Source of the DNA: Hoplostethus atlanticus
Lineage: Eukaryota > Chordata > Actinopteri > Trachichthyiformes > Trachichthyidae
NCBI GenBank assembly: GCA_034670405.1
Contig: JAXDDX010000005.1
Span: 9,368,501-9,432,500, forward strand
DNA length: 64,000 bases
Direction: 5' to 3'
In this document: piece by piece, positions 47,607 to 58,909 of the stretch
How the letters are laid out: every line of letters begins with the position of its first letter
How positions within the stretch are numbered: position 1 is the stretch's first letter
Notes under the pieces: model-generated
The model's database searches: none
What the model was told of the DNA's origin: nothing
What the model saw: only the letters and a program-made list of their open reading frames with translations
Translations under genes and position numbers: made by a program

Positions 47607-50184
47607 CAAATGGTGCCAGGCCAGTAAAGTTGACGATTTTGATAAACTTAGGGAACTTCTTCTGTTAGAAGAATTTAAGAAGTGTTTGCCAGACAACATC
47701 TCAGTTTATCTAAATGAACAAAAAGTCACGTTGATTGCCCAGGCTGCCGTTTTAGCTGATGAGTTTGTCTTAACTCACAAGAGTGTATTTTCATCGTCGT
47801 TTCACCGTGACACTATGCCAATGAACTCAGGTAAAAAGATGAGGTCTCCAAAATCTCCCCGCCGTATTACTTCTGTCTCTGCCGATAACAGAGAATGCTT
47901 TTACTGCCACGAATTGGGTCATCTTATTGCAGTCTGCCCTGCTTTAAAAAGAAAAGGCCAAGCATCAACCAGTAAAAGTCCAGCAGGTGTCGGCCTGGTT
48001 CAAACTATCCTTACCCCACAGTTGTTGACGGCTGACACTGAAACTGTCACAGATTATAGCCCGTTCATTTTCCACGGTTTTGTTTTGCTCAGTGGAGAGA
48101 AACGCGTTCCGGTTACAATACTTCGAGACACTGGTGCTTCTCAGTCGTTCATTTTAGATGCTGTATTACCGTTTTCAAACGAAACTTTGTGTGGCTCCGA
48201 TGTGTTAGTGTGGGGAATTAAGATGAGCATTTTAAAAGTTCCCTTGCATAATGTGCACCTCCACTCATCTCTGGTGTCTGGTCTTGTTAGAGTGGGTGTA
48301 CGCTCGCAATTACCAGTGAAAGGAGTGTCTTTCATTCTAGGTAATGACCTGGCTGGAGGGAAAGTGTTTCCTCCCCCTGAAGTCCCTACTTCTGACTCGC
48401 CTACCGCTGCACTCTGTTCTGCCACAGTGTTTCTTGCTTGTGCCGTTACGCGCGCACAGTCGCGTAAACTAGGTGAAATAGTGGATCTGTCAGATTCCTT
48501 CCTGATGTCACCTGGAGACTGTGGTGATGATCACCCAGTCCCCTCCGACAAGCATGGGGATACTGTTAGTGTTTCTGTAGCCCTACTGCCTGCTGATGCC
48601 AGTTTATCGTTGGATGTAGACAAAGAGATGTTTGTTAGTGCGCAGCAGCAAGATCATTCTCTGTCTAATTGTATGTCCGTGGCAACCACGCAGAATTGTT
48701 CTAGTAAACCTGTTGCATACTTTATTGATGATGGCATATTGATGCGTAAATGGATTCCCCCTAACACTGATGATTTGGGCTGGAATTCAGTCAGTCAAGT
48801 TGTGGTTCCCACCAGCTATCGCTCGCAAATTCTTGCTCTAGCACATGATAACCTTGCCGGTCATCTAGGGGTTAAGAAAACCTACCAGCGCATCCTACGC
48901 TATTTCTTTTGGCCAGGAATTAAGGGCGATGTCACCAGGTACTGTCGTTCATGCCACATATGCCAACTCGCTGGTAAGCCGAACCAAACTGTTCCGCCCG
49001 CCCCACTGCATCCAATTCCCGCAATTGGAGAACCATTTGAACATGTACTATTGGACTGTGTTGGGCCATTGCCCAAATCAAAATCCGGTAATCAATACAT
49101 GTTAACTATCATGTGCGCCGCTACTCGCTACCCAGAGGCCGTACCATTACGCACGCTCAAGGCCAAGCAAATAGTGAAAGCGTTAGTCAAGTTCTTTTCA
49201 ACTTTTGGTTTACCCAAAAGGATCCAGACTGATCAAGGGAGTAACTTTATGTCTAAGGTGTTTGCCCAGGTAATGGCAGAATTAGCTGTAAAACACCAAA
49301 AATCAAGTGCTTACCATCCTGAATCCCAAGGTGCCCTCGAACGTTTTCACCAAACTCTTAAGGTCATGCTGCGTAAGTACTGTCTTGAGTCTGGTAAGGA
49401 GTGGGATGAAGGTCTTCCACTTATTCTTTTTGCAGTTAGGGAAACTGCACAGGAGTCCTTAGGTTTTAGTCCTGCAGAATTAGTTTTCGGCCATACCGTG
49501 CGCGGTCCTTTAAGACTCCTCAGAGAAAAATGGCTGTCTAAAGAGACTAGTCCTGATCATAATGTGTTGGACTACGTTAGTTCGTTCCGTGAAAGGTTGC
49601 ATGCTGTGTGTGATTTGGCCCGAAAGAATCTGTCCGTTGCACAACATCAAATGAAGACCAGATACGATGTGAAAGCCGTTGAGAGAACTTTCCAGCCAGG
49701 TAATAAAGTTCTTGCTTTACTGCCCATCCTTGGATCTGCTCTTCAGGCTAGATTTTGTGGTCCATACACAGTTGATAGTAAGCTCAGTGACACTGATTAT
49801 GTAATCAGTACCCCCGATCGCAAACGGAAAACCCGTGTGTGCCATATAAATATGCTGAAGCCGTATTTTTCCCGTGATGTCGTTTCTCCTTCGCCCCCAG
49901 TTGTTCCCGTTGTTTCTATTGCCACGGTTCCCCCACAGTACTGTCCAGAGGTAGATGGTCTACGTGAAAGTAGTGGCTTGAAAAATTCTGAAGTGCTGAA
50001 CAACCTCAATTCCCACCTGTCCCACTTGTCTGACGCCGGTCGCACTGATATTACCGATCTTATCAATAATAACCTCACCTTGTTCTCAGACAACCCAACC
50101 CAAACTACCGCTATCTTCCATGATATCGATGTAAAGGGCCATAGTCCAATTAAGCAGCACTCTTACTTTTGTTACCCCGGATAA
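47497..50184 (+). pseudogene. Gag C-terminus, protease and integrase (pol part 1)
   Basis: An 895-codon frame. After the capsid end comes a CX2CX4HX4C zinc knuckle (CFYCHELGHLIAVC, 47896-47937). A retropepsin active site follows (LRDTGAS, about 48121-48145). An integrase follows with an HHCC zinc domain (about 48839-48966) and a D,D35E core: D in LLDCVGPLP, D in QTDQGSNF, E in GALERFHQ. A GPY-type module (FCGPYTV, about 49755) closes it. It then enters the start of RT (IFHDIDV) but loses frame at an internal deletion and stops at 50182-50184. Placing integrase upstream of RT is the diagnostic oddity. Confidence 0.9.
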
Positions 50185-50602
50185 CTTTTGTCAGTATACT
50201 GTGATGCCATTCGGTTTAAGGAACGCCCCAGCAACTTTCCAGAGGCTGATGAACAAAGTCCTGGCTGGTGTTCCAAATTGTGAGGCATATTTAGATGATG
50301 TGGTGGTCTACTCCGCTACGTGGTCTGACCACCTAGAATCTTTGTCAGTGGTGTTTGGACGTTTGCGCGCAGCTTCGCTCACCCTGAATTTGGCCAAATG
50401 TGAGTTTGGTAAGGCCACTGTGACTTCACTGGGTAAACCAAGTTGGTCAAGGGCAAGTGCGCCCTATCGCAACAAAAGTACAAGCCATACTAGATTACCC
50501 CGTCCCTCAGTCAAGACGCTCACTCCGCCGGTTTCTCGGTATGAATGGTTACTACCGAGGATTCTGCAAAAATTTCGCTGCAGTCGTCGCTCCCCTCACT
50601 AG
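50165..50602 (+). pseudogene. Reverse transcriptase, N-terminal half deleted
   Basis: Coding resumes in another frame with FVTPDNFCQYTVMPFG, then RNAPATFQRLM and the catalytic YLDDVVVYS (about 50284-50310). The sequence that should precede it, including the fingers and the first catalytic Asp, is absent: the RT start is joined directly to the mid-palm region. This is an internal deletion, estimated at roughly 300 bases from the usual size of the domain. A further one-base insertion near 50440 ends useful coding in this frame. Confidence 0.85.
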
Positions 50603-51098
50603 TCTGGTTAGTCCGTCTAAACCGTACGTCTGGTCATCGGCGTGTCAATCCGCCTTTGCATCCGCTAAAGCCCTTCTCTGTAACTCGCCTGTGCTCGCGG
50701 CCCCCGACTTTCTACACCCGTTTAAGCTGGAGGTAGATGCCAGTGCTTGTGGAGCAGGTGCCGTGCTCCTACAGGCAGACACACAAGCTATTGACCACCC
50801 AGTCTGTTACTTTTCAAAAAGATTCCACAAACACCAACTCAACTACAGCACGATTGAAAAAGAGGCCCTTGCGTTGTTGCTCGCGTTGCAACACTTTGAG
50901 GTCTATCTTGGCTCCAGTTCACTACCGATCACTGTGTATACAGATCACAACCCATTGGTGTTTTTCTCGCAGATGCAAAACTCGAATCAAAGGCTTGTGC
51001 GCTGGTCCCTGATGCTGCAAGACTTCAACTTGCACATCAAACATAAGAGGGGCGTGGACAACACTTTGGCTGATGCCCTGTCCCGAGCCGTTGATTAA
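50440..51098 (+). pseudogene. RT C-terminus and RNase H
   Basis: Third pol frame, ending at TAA 51096-51098. It holds the RT connection (RRFLGMNGYYRGFCKNFA) and an RNase H domain with LEVDASACGAGAVL (first Asp), STIEKEALAL (Glu) and YTDHNPLVF (Asp), ending DNTLADALSR. These residues are intact, but the upstream lesions prevent expression as one polyprotein. Confidence 0.88.
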
Positions 51099-51142
51099 CC
51101 CTATCTTAAGTACCAAGCATTTCTGGGTAATGCTTGATACTT

Positions 51143-51153
51143 GGGAAAGGGGG
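51143..51153 (+). other. Polypurine tract
   Basis: GGGAAAGGGGG directly precedes the 3' LTR, the standard plus-strand priming site. Confidence 0.85.
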
Positions 51154-51825
51154 TGTTACGCCCCTTGGTCGTATTATGGAATGTATTTGTGAATATCCTT
51201 ATGTTATGTATTTGTAAATGTCCTTGTTAGAGTGTGTGTGTATATATGTCCACATGAGAACTAGGTGCCAGGACAAGGTGGCCATTCCTGATTGGCCAAA
51301 CCTCGATGACGGAGTGCCTGCAGCTGATTGGCTCCAACCTAATACACCACCCTTCAAATACGGAGCCAACCCGCCTGCACTTGGACAGCATTTCCATTTC
51401 CATCCCTCAACCCGACCTTAGACTGTCTCAACTCTGTGTAACTCCGTGTAGCTCTGTGCAGCTCTGTGCCTGTGTTTCAGTTTACCATTAAGTTTTCTTT
51501 AGTTTTAGGAGCAGTAGGAGTGGACTGCCATTTACTTTGTAAGTTGTTTCTCTTGTGTTTTGATGTAGGAAAGGAGGTAGACATAGCCCTCTGTATTTAA
51601 GTTCTTTTTAGTTTCAGATTGTAGGTAGGGATTACCTGAAGCAGCTTTGTTTTGTTTGTTGTTTTGGCCTTGGTCCACTCTGAAGCCTGTGCTTCCCGTT
51701 TTTGTTCATGATTAAATATTCGCCTTTTGATTTATAGTACGTGTTTGTGGTTGGTTTTGGGAGGTGGAAACGGAGGGTCCAACTTGTGTTATGCCTTTAG
51801 CGACTCTCCTAGACGGGGCATAACA
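51154..51825 (+). repeat. 3' LTR
   Basis: 672 bases, about 99% identical to the 5' LTR. Differences include a 2-base loss in the 'ctgtgtgtttcag' region and a 5-base gain ('ttgtt') after 'gtaag'. Confidence 0.95.
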
Positions 51826-52069
51826 ATCCCCATATAGGGTCCAGTACAGTACGATGATTGTAATGTAGTAAGATGAAACCTTACGTACAGCCTTTACTAC
51901 ATCATTTATGGCGATAGATAGTACATTTACAGTCTTAAGGTTTCATATATGGCATGGTTTCATTTATAATATTTTTAGCACAGCTTTTCAGTTCTTTAAT
52001 ATTGTTGGAACACATGATATTTAATAAGGTCTATAGAATTTGTTCGTTTTTAATTCAACAATTACTTAC

Positions 52070-52241
52070 GCATTCAATCTAGCAGCAATTTGTTGCCAAT
52101 CTTTCTCTCTCCCTTTATTTATGGCAATCGTATTTCCCTTTTCATTGTAATATGGCTGAATTCTCCATAGACCTCCACTAAAAGTCGCTGTTCAGTGGCC
52201 GTGAACATTGCGGCTCTGTCTTTACCGTCATTTTTCACCAT
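52070..52241 (-). pseudogene. Harbinger Myb/SANT-like protein, exon 1 relic
   Basis: The minus strand from ATG 52241 reads MVKNDGKDRAAMFTATEQRL, then LLVEVYGEFSHI. After a one-base loss in an A run come the equivalents of NKGREKDWQQIAARLNA, up to a consensus donor (GC|GTAAGT). This is the N-terminal Myb/SANT-like (trihelix) DNA-binding module that PIF/Harbinger elements encode next to their transposase. Family members use it to bind element ends and import the transposase. Frameshift and lack of further exons mark it as dead. Confidence 0.65.
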
Positions 52242-52475
52242 GATGAATCGATCAGATCCATGATCGACCTCTCGGGCTGCTTAAATAAACTGTGTATAAA
52301 TGTGCACGCGCAATTATCTGGATTGCTTGAGCCTGGCTCGGTTTAGCCCGATCACGGTAGCTTGACTTGGGCTTTGTGGAACCGATTTAGCCCCGATTGA
52401 TTTGTTAGGTTAATTCAAACCAGGCTTGCGAGGTTAATCGCCGCTTTTCTAAGCCTGCTTTGTGGAACATCCCCC

Positions 52476-52740
52476 AGTAAGTGGCTAGATTTGTGTGTTG
52501 TGTGTAAACAGACCTCATAAATACAACTGTCCCCTTAGACCAGTAAGTGGCTAGATTTGTGTGTTGTGTGTAAACAGACCTCATAAATACAACTGTCCCC
52601 TTAGACCAGTAAGTGGCTAGATTTGTGTGTTGTGTGTAAATAGACCTCATAAATACAACTGTCCCCTTAGACCAGTAAGTGGCTAAATTTGTGTGTTGTA
52701 TGTAAACAGACCTCATAAACCCAGTTGCCCCCATACACCA
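52476..52740. repeat. 66 bp minisatellite, four units
   Basis: The unit 'agtaagtggctagatttgtg' ... 'cccttagacc' is repeated four times with a few substitutions. A single unit precedes the Harbinger-like element (about 42257-42309). The antisense open frame over this array is an artefact. Confidence 0.93.
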
Positions 52741-55700
52741 CAATTTGGTCCCGACCCCATAAACCTGTGAAATGTCTCGAATTTAATATATGTATGTTCT
52801 GAAAGTGAAATAATGTTTTTGAAGTGAGATTTGTCTTCTGCAGATCAAATGAAAATTTTTGACATGAATTTTAAGTTGACTGGATGATGGGAAAGGTGGG
52901 TCCCCGTAAACCACAGGCCTTTATATATCACATGCCACCAACATGCAACAGTCATGACACTGAACGTGTTACTGTGTGTGTGTGTGTGTGTGTGCCACTA
53001 ACTTGCAAGAACACATAATCACAGGTCACCAATACTTTTGCAGGTAGAAGTAGAAGTAACAGAACTGAAGGTAAATGTGATACTTTTCTAGCGGTACTTT
53101 TCTTTCTTTGAGCCTAATTTAATCAGTGTATTATACTATAGTCAAGGAATTGCATGTTTCACTCAGTGATTTATTGCCAAGTTATTGACTTAGTCAAAAA
53201 TATGTTGAAGGTTTAAAAATAAAATGTATTTAGATTTGGGATTGAATCCTGCCAGCGCTCCTGCATCAAGGTTAAGGGAAGTCCTTAAAAAAGATGAGTA
53301 ATTAAAAAGCAGTACCAACCAAAATGATATCCTACAGTACCAGATGCTTCAGGTCTCAAATATAAAGTACCAACCAAAATGACATCCAAATATAAATAAG
53401 TTCCAACCATAAAAATGATGTCAAACTATATGAAAATGACACCCTACAGGTGTTCCTCAATAAGGGTTTTATTTTGAAAGTTATGACCAGAAGTGCTGTT
53501 CTTTATTCTAGCTAGACACTGGTGGGTACCTTTGCCACCAGATCAAACAGGAGAGGTCATGTTAATGTATGAAATAATTTCTGTTAATAGCAAACCAAAA
53601 GGCTCCACCAGCATTGGTCAACCAGCTGGCTCAGGCCGTTGCCTGTTGATGAATGCCATGCCACTGTGGTGTTGCTGTTATTACAATGTTTGATGAGGCT
53701 CATGACATTCACATTCTCGCTGTGAAGGATGAAAAATGAACACCGGCTACCACCAGGCTGCTGGAAGGAGTATAAACAGGGGAATTAATGGGCTGCAAAT
53801 ATAGATGTGGCCTAGGTCTGTTCCGCTCTGCTCGATGGCCCTAAGTATATTTCTTAAAACTGCATAAAAAGAGGATCCATTATTCAAAGAAAATCTGTTT
53901 TGTGTGAATCACCTACATACTGGGGTCTATGGCCCATTAGTAGTTTTTATACTAGAGAGGCTGAATGGAGCAATTTTACCAGACCGAATACAGAACGGCA
54001 GCGATCCATCAGGCCTCTTTGACACAAAAGGAAGAAAGGATAACTGTAGATCCAACCATCAATGGGCATGAATCAAGGTCATTGAAGATATCTAGGCCAG
54101 GAGGCTATGGCTGTTAGCTAACAGAAGTAGTAATATGCTTTAACTTTAGAAATAAGTAAATAACATGAAATAAGCCATACAATAATTGGAACACAATTTG
54201 ACATGAATCAGGGTCCCTGAAGACACGTAGGCCAGGACACTATGGGTCACACACTACACTGCCATGTATCCACACTTAAGCTTACACCTAGCTCACAAAA
54301 TGGAACAAGATCAACATAGATAATATTGTGGAGTATATCACACAAAAGATAAATTAACTTAAATTCTTAATAATTGATGATAACATTTTGCATCTACATT
54401 GCCTATAACTATTGCATGTGTATGATGGGCCTTAGACATGCACGGACATAAATCAGAGATAATGGAGATATCTCAGTCAAGGTCGTTTTCTTTGTCTAGA
54501 GACGCAGGATAAAGTGAGATATACACTTTGATCACAAAAAATAAATGATGAGGTACTACATACACCATATGTCTGAGTGTGACTGAGCAAAATGGTAGAG
54601 GAGAAATACTGAATGAAGTGTAAAAGATGTCACAGATGCGTTCATTATTTTACAGCACTTAAATCACAGATACCAGTGATGCTGTATGTGGGTGAGAGCT
54701 ATTGAAAGAACTAATTGGCTATCGATCTGGGCTGGCTTTAGTCTCGGTGTTACAATCATGCACATGTTCCATGCGATGTACAACCATGGAGGATGAGAAA
54801 TATACTGAGTTTTAAGTCCTCAGCAGCTCTGATGATCCAAAGAAAGTGGAAAAATACTTTTTATATCAGATTCCTTTCTCACTTCTTTCTGGAACAAAAG
54901 TATGTCCATCATTTTCTCCATTTTCTCCACTTTGTGTTCTAACCTTATCACCTCTCACTTGGAGGCCCCATGCTGGAAATGGCATAATGGTACATTTGTG
55001 TCTTCCATACATCTTGAGAACACAACAAACAGAGGCTGTCAGTGGTTAAGGCAGGGGCTTTGATCACTTTTGTGTTTGTGTATGAGAAAGAAAGTCAGAG
55101 ATAGAGGGGAGACAAAGTGAGAGAGAGAGAGCATGCAATGCATTCCAGGAGTTACTTTGTGATGTGAAGTTTTGTATCCACTTTCCCTCAACCTGCCTTG
55201 TCTACTTCTACTTCAGTTAGTGATTTCATACATTTCCCAGAATGCCTTTCAACAACACCCAGAGAACAGGTGTAAAATCCATTTAGCTGTGAGCAGAGTA
55301 AGTGTGTATGTGTACGAGTAACGTTAGCTTGATATTGGATATTCTGTGGATACTTGTTTGTTACCTGCAATCATTTGTAAAGCAAACAAGCAAAAGCACA
55401 TTAATGAATATATTTGTGATTACTGAAAGAGGAAGAACAATTTACAACCCCATTTTTATCAATATTTGAGAAGAAACTTGTCTTGTTCATATGGAAAACA
55501 AGCTTGTGTTCATACAGTAGAACATTGTTTTTAAAATATTGAAACCAGTGAAATCAAACAATCAAATTGTTTTACCTCCAAATTATTTCCCTCAAAAATA
55601 AATGATAAAAATAGATGTGATGAAAATTCATGTCAAGTGAAAACTTGAGTGATAAATAATCAAGTGATTTGATACATTCAGATTTGATTTAAAATATTGA

Positions 55701-58700
55701 AATAGAGATGATTTGATTGAAACATCATTTATCACCACATTCTAGCATTCATAATTTATCAACAAAATTGGCATTTATCATTTAAAGTAAGCAACATTTA
55801 GTCTCTAGAAGGGTCAAAGTAACAAAAATGTATCTAGAGGTGATGAAAATAGATTGAACAAAAGAGGTAACAGGTGATTTCAAAGTTTCCTTTTCATTCA
55901 TCACTTGTACTACAAATTTGTGATTTTTAGTGTGTGCAGCATCAAGGTCGTTTATGAATTGGCATGAGTCATTTTTGTTACTTCCGCTCTCATACCTAAA
56001 TGTCAACATCAAAAACAAGCCCACTGACACTCAGGAAACTGCTCGACTCTCAATTATTCCTTTTAACAACCGACACATTATTATTATTAAAATATTGGTT
56101 ATTTTTTGTTACTTTCATCAGTTTCTAATTCTACATTTTGAATTATTTTTTGAGCGATAGCCAAATGTTTTTGTGTCTTTATCATGTATTTTGGTACTCT
56201 CTATTGTTGACGGATACTATACAATAGTGGTTCAACCAATACCCAGCTAATTAAAGCTTTTACATTTGATGATTTAAACGCCTATGAGCAGGTAGGTCTT
56301 TCCCGAGAAAAATCCTCTGGTGCACAGGAAGTGAGTGAGTAAAATAACAGGTAAACGTTTCACAGCTAATTACAATAATAGCAAATTGTTATCACATTGT
56401 TTCATAAAACATGTTTGATATATTTATATAGTGTAGATATTACCATCTCTGTAGACTTTGTACTCTGTACTCTTTGGCACCAGTCAAAGTCAATTAAAGT
56501 GAATTAATCAGAAAGATAATGTGTTAAGAAGTAGTAGTAACAGAAGTAGTACTAGCAGTAGTAGTAGCAGTAGTAACATAATAGCAAAAGTAGCAGTAGC
56601 AGAAGTAGTAGTAGAAGTAGTAGTAGTAGTACTAAGTAGTACTAATTAAATGGCAGTGGGGTCTACAACATAAACATGCACGTGTGCCAGGAATGAACAA
56701 CAATATTACCTCCATACTACCTGCATAGCGTTACTTACAACACTGAGGAAATATTTGATGTCAGTTAGCTAATGTTACCTAACTGACTGACCTCCTGCAG
56801 CAAGCCAACATTGTAATCTTTGATTAATGTTAGCTAGGTTAGTTGGTAACGTTAACTAACTGACATAGCTAGTCTGGTACTCTCTTAGCCTTACCTCTCA
56901 TTATCACTGATTTCTGTCCTGCCTCTGGCATCACCTCCTCCTCGCCCTTTACAGAACTTCTTTATGTTCAATCCACACAAGAAAATATTGTTTTGGTCTG
57001 ACTGAAACTTGGCAAATGGAGCAGAGGGCATCAAAGTCAATGAAAACCTGCATTTTCCTAACTTATTTTGAGCCATCTGACACCCATGCAACCAGAATGC
57101 GCCACAAAGACAAAGCTAAATAGTTTTGGTTGTCCAACCACTTGCCAGACAGGAATCATGGTCACTCACTTAAGACATAAGCCTTGCAGGTGGAGAAAAA
57201 GCTAGATCTAATACAGTTTCATTCTAAATACAGTCCCTTTGCTGTAGATAATGATGCAAAAACACAGCACAAACCACAGGGTCACTGTCTGTGGAGCATG
57301 TAGAGATTCATTGACATCATTCATTGACTTGCTCAAGGGCACTTGAGGAAGCTAGCCGACCCAGGGCTTTGACCAGGCTGTCTCTCTAACCACTAAGCCA
57401 CCTTGCCATCCCACATACAACATTGATTGTCTAAATCTGAAATTACACACAAACTAAGGTCTGATTTGTCTCTGTTTAGACAGTCAAGAAGAGATCACTT
57501 CTGTGCCACAAAGGATTATGAATCAGATTTTGTGTTTCAGTGTAATACAAACCAAGCCCTGAACGGGACTGTTCTACAGAGAATTGTCCTCTTTACTAAA
57601 TGCAGATCAATAACAGGATGCTGGCTGGAGGCTTCTTCTTTCCTCACTGAGGACGGTATATGCTTCATCAAGTGCAGATGCACATACACACACCACACAT
57701 ACACACACCAGGCTGCAAGTTCAACATTAGACCACTGTGGTGGTAGAAATTGGATTTCTCATCTGTTGATTGTCTGGATTGGACCCCAGGTCTGTATGTC
57801 CATGTGTGTTCTAGTCCAGTTAAAGAAACAAAAAACTGGTGCGGTAAGATTTTCAATACAACATCAATGCATCCCTGATTTGATTAATATGGCCTTCTGG
57901 AAGAAAGAGACATTTTATAGCAATATTACTACCTATAGCCAGTACCAAAGTATTACTGCTAATTATCGCCAAAGATATATTCAGTAAAGTGGATCACAAC
58001 ATGGCAGCAAGTTCCAATCCTCTACCACCTTCGTCAGCTAGTTTGAGTCAAGAGAGGGTAAAAGGGGTCTCAGAGTGGATAGATTTTAATTGGATTAGAT
58101 TGAAAATGGTTCCACCCAGCCACTAACCCTCGGGTGATGAGTGATTTTCTTGAAACCCTCTCCCCGTTCAAGGTCCCTGGACCCAGTGAAGAGCCTGACA
58201 AGTAATGGGTAGGATTTACACACAGCTATGCTTAGTGATGATCCAGGAGTGCCACCATCAGACATGATTAAGAATTACGTTTAGTGTGAACCTGGAACCT
58301 AGCTCATGCAGTACTCCAGTCATGTTAGGAATGATCAGAAGCTCCCCATGGACTCATTTTGGGTCCAACACAAGTTTGAGAAATACACATTGAGTTTGCA
58401 GTGAGGTTAGTAAGAGACTTCTTACAAAATCTGAAAATAATTGTAGGCAAAGAAGTCCCCCACAACTTTGTAAACACACCATGATCAAGCTCTCAAGTAA
58501 CAAATGATTGAGCTATTTAATGATGTGAAGTCTCAGCAGGTCTTTATTTTAAAGAATGATTAGGAAGAGTGAGTCAAGTTTCATTTCTGATTTTGTCTAT
58601 TGTGGCATGTCGCATGCCTTAGAACATCACATTCATTCAATAAGTTAGTGACTCATAGTTAGTGTCATGATACCCCACCGCCTCCCTTCTTTTTCAATGG

Positions 58701-58900
58701 TTGAGGCAAAAACCCATCAACCGTCTATGACTAAAGGGTGCAACAAACGTTTTCCCCATGTTTTTCATGATGTTAAGAGTCAGGCCACAAGGGGCCATCC
58801 AGCACAAATGTAGAAAATAAACATGACAACCCTCTCAGTTGTCAAAGGTTTCCTCACCTCAGTCTAGAAAGTCAACCTCATGGGAACTTTAAAGTTACAC
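52741..58900. other. Intergenic, simple and degenerate repeats only
   Basis: It contains a GT run at 52973-52994, degenerate 'accaaccaaaatgayatcc' repeats at 53310-53450, a loose ~155 bp repeat with 'taggccaggaggctatgg' near 54090 and 54225, and an AGT-rich tract at 56523-56643. A 186-codon plus-strand frame at 57427-57987 has no recognisable domain and includes CA-repeat-derived residues. I cannot support any gene. Confidence 0.55.
56523..56643. repeat. Imperfect AGT/AGC trinucleotide repeat
   Basis: About 120 bases of 'agtagtagtaacagaagtag'-type units. Confidence 0.9.
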
Positions 58901-58909
58901 ACTAAACCA

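Larger units (their letters stand above)
46047..51825 (+). mobile_element. Gmr1-like Ty3/gypsy LTR retrotransposon, defective
   Basis: A 5.8 kb element bounded by TGTTACG...CATAACA LTRs and flanked by ATCCC (46042-46046 and 51826-51830). Coding domains occur in the order gag, protease, integrase, reverse transcriptase, RNase H. Integrase before RT is the Ty1/copia order, yet the integrase has a GPY-type module of Ty3/gypsy. That combination is known for the Gmr1-like group of deuterostome gypsy elements. The two LTRs differ by only about six substitutions and two small indels, so insertion was recent. At least three coding lesions make it non-autonomous. Confidence 0.92.
42310..52474 (-). mobile_element. 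PIF/Harbinger-like element with nested insertions and duplications
   Basis: The termini AGGGGTGTTCCACAAAGC (42310) and GCTTTGTGGAACATCCCC (to 52474) are inverted repeats. CAG lies on both sides (42307-42309 and 52475-52477), inside a minisatellite whose uninterrupted unit reads CCAGTAAG. A 3 bp CAG target fits PIF/Harbinger, and a Myb-like gene remnant of that group lies near the right end. Without the LTR element and duplications it would be about 1.4 kb, so it is non-autonomous: no DDE transposase frame was found. Confidence 0.65.

Noticed and set aside
46047-51825. Endogenous retrovirus with an envelope gene
   Set aside because: Between RNase H (stop at 51098) and the 3' LTR there are only about 55 bases, so no env gene; domain order and GPY module fit Ty3/gypsy.
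52405-52743. Minus-strand frame with repeated HTNLATYWSKGTVVFMRS units
   Set aside because: Antisense translation of the 66 bp minisatellite (66 is a multiple of three, so the frame is preserved).
57427-57987. 186-codon plus-strand frame
   Set aside because: No recognisable domain, includes CA-repeat residues, and no splice or promoter context; probably chance.
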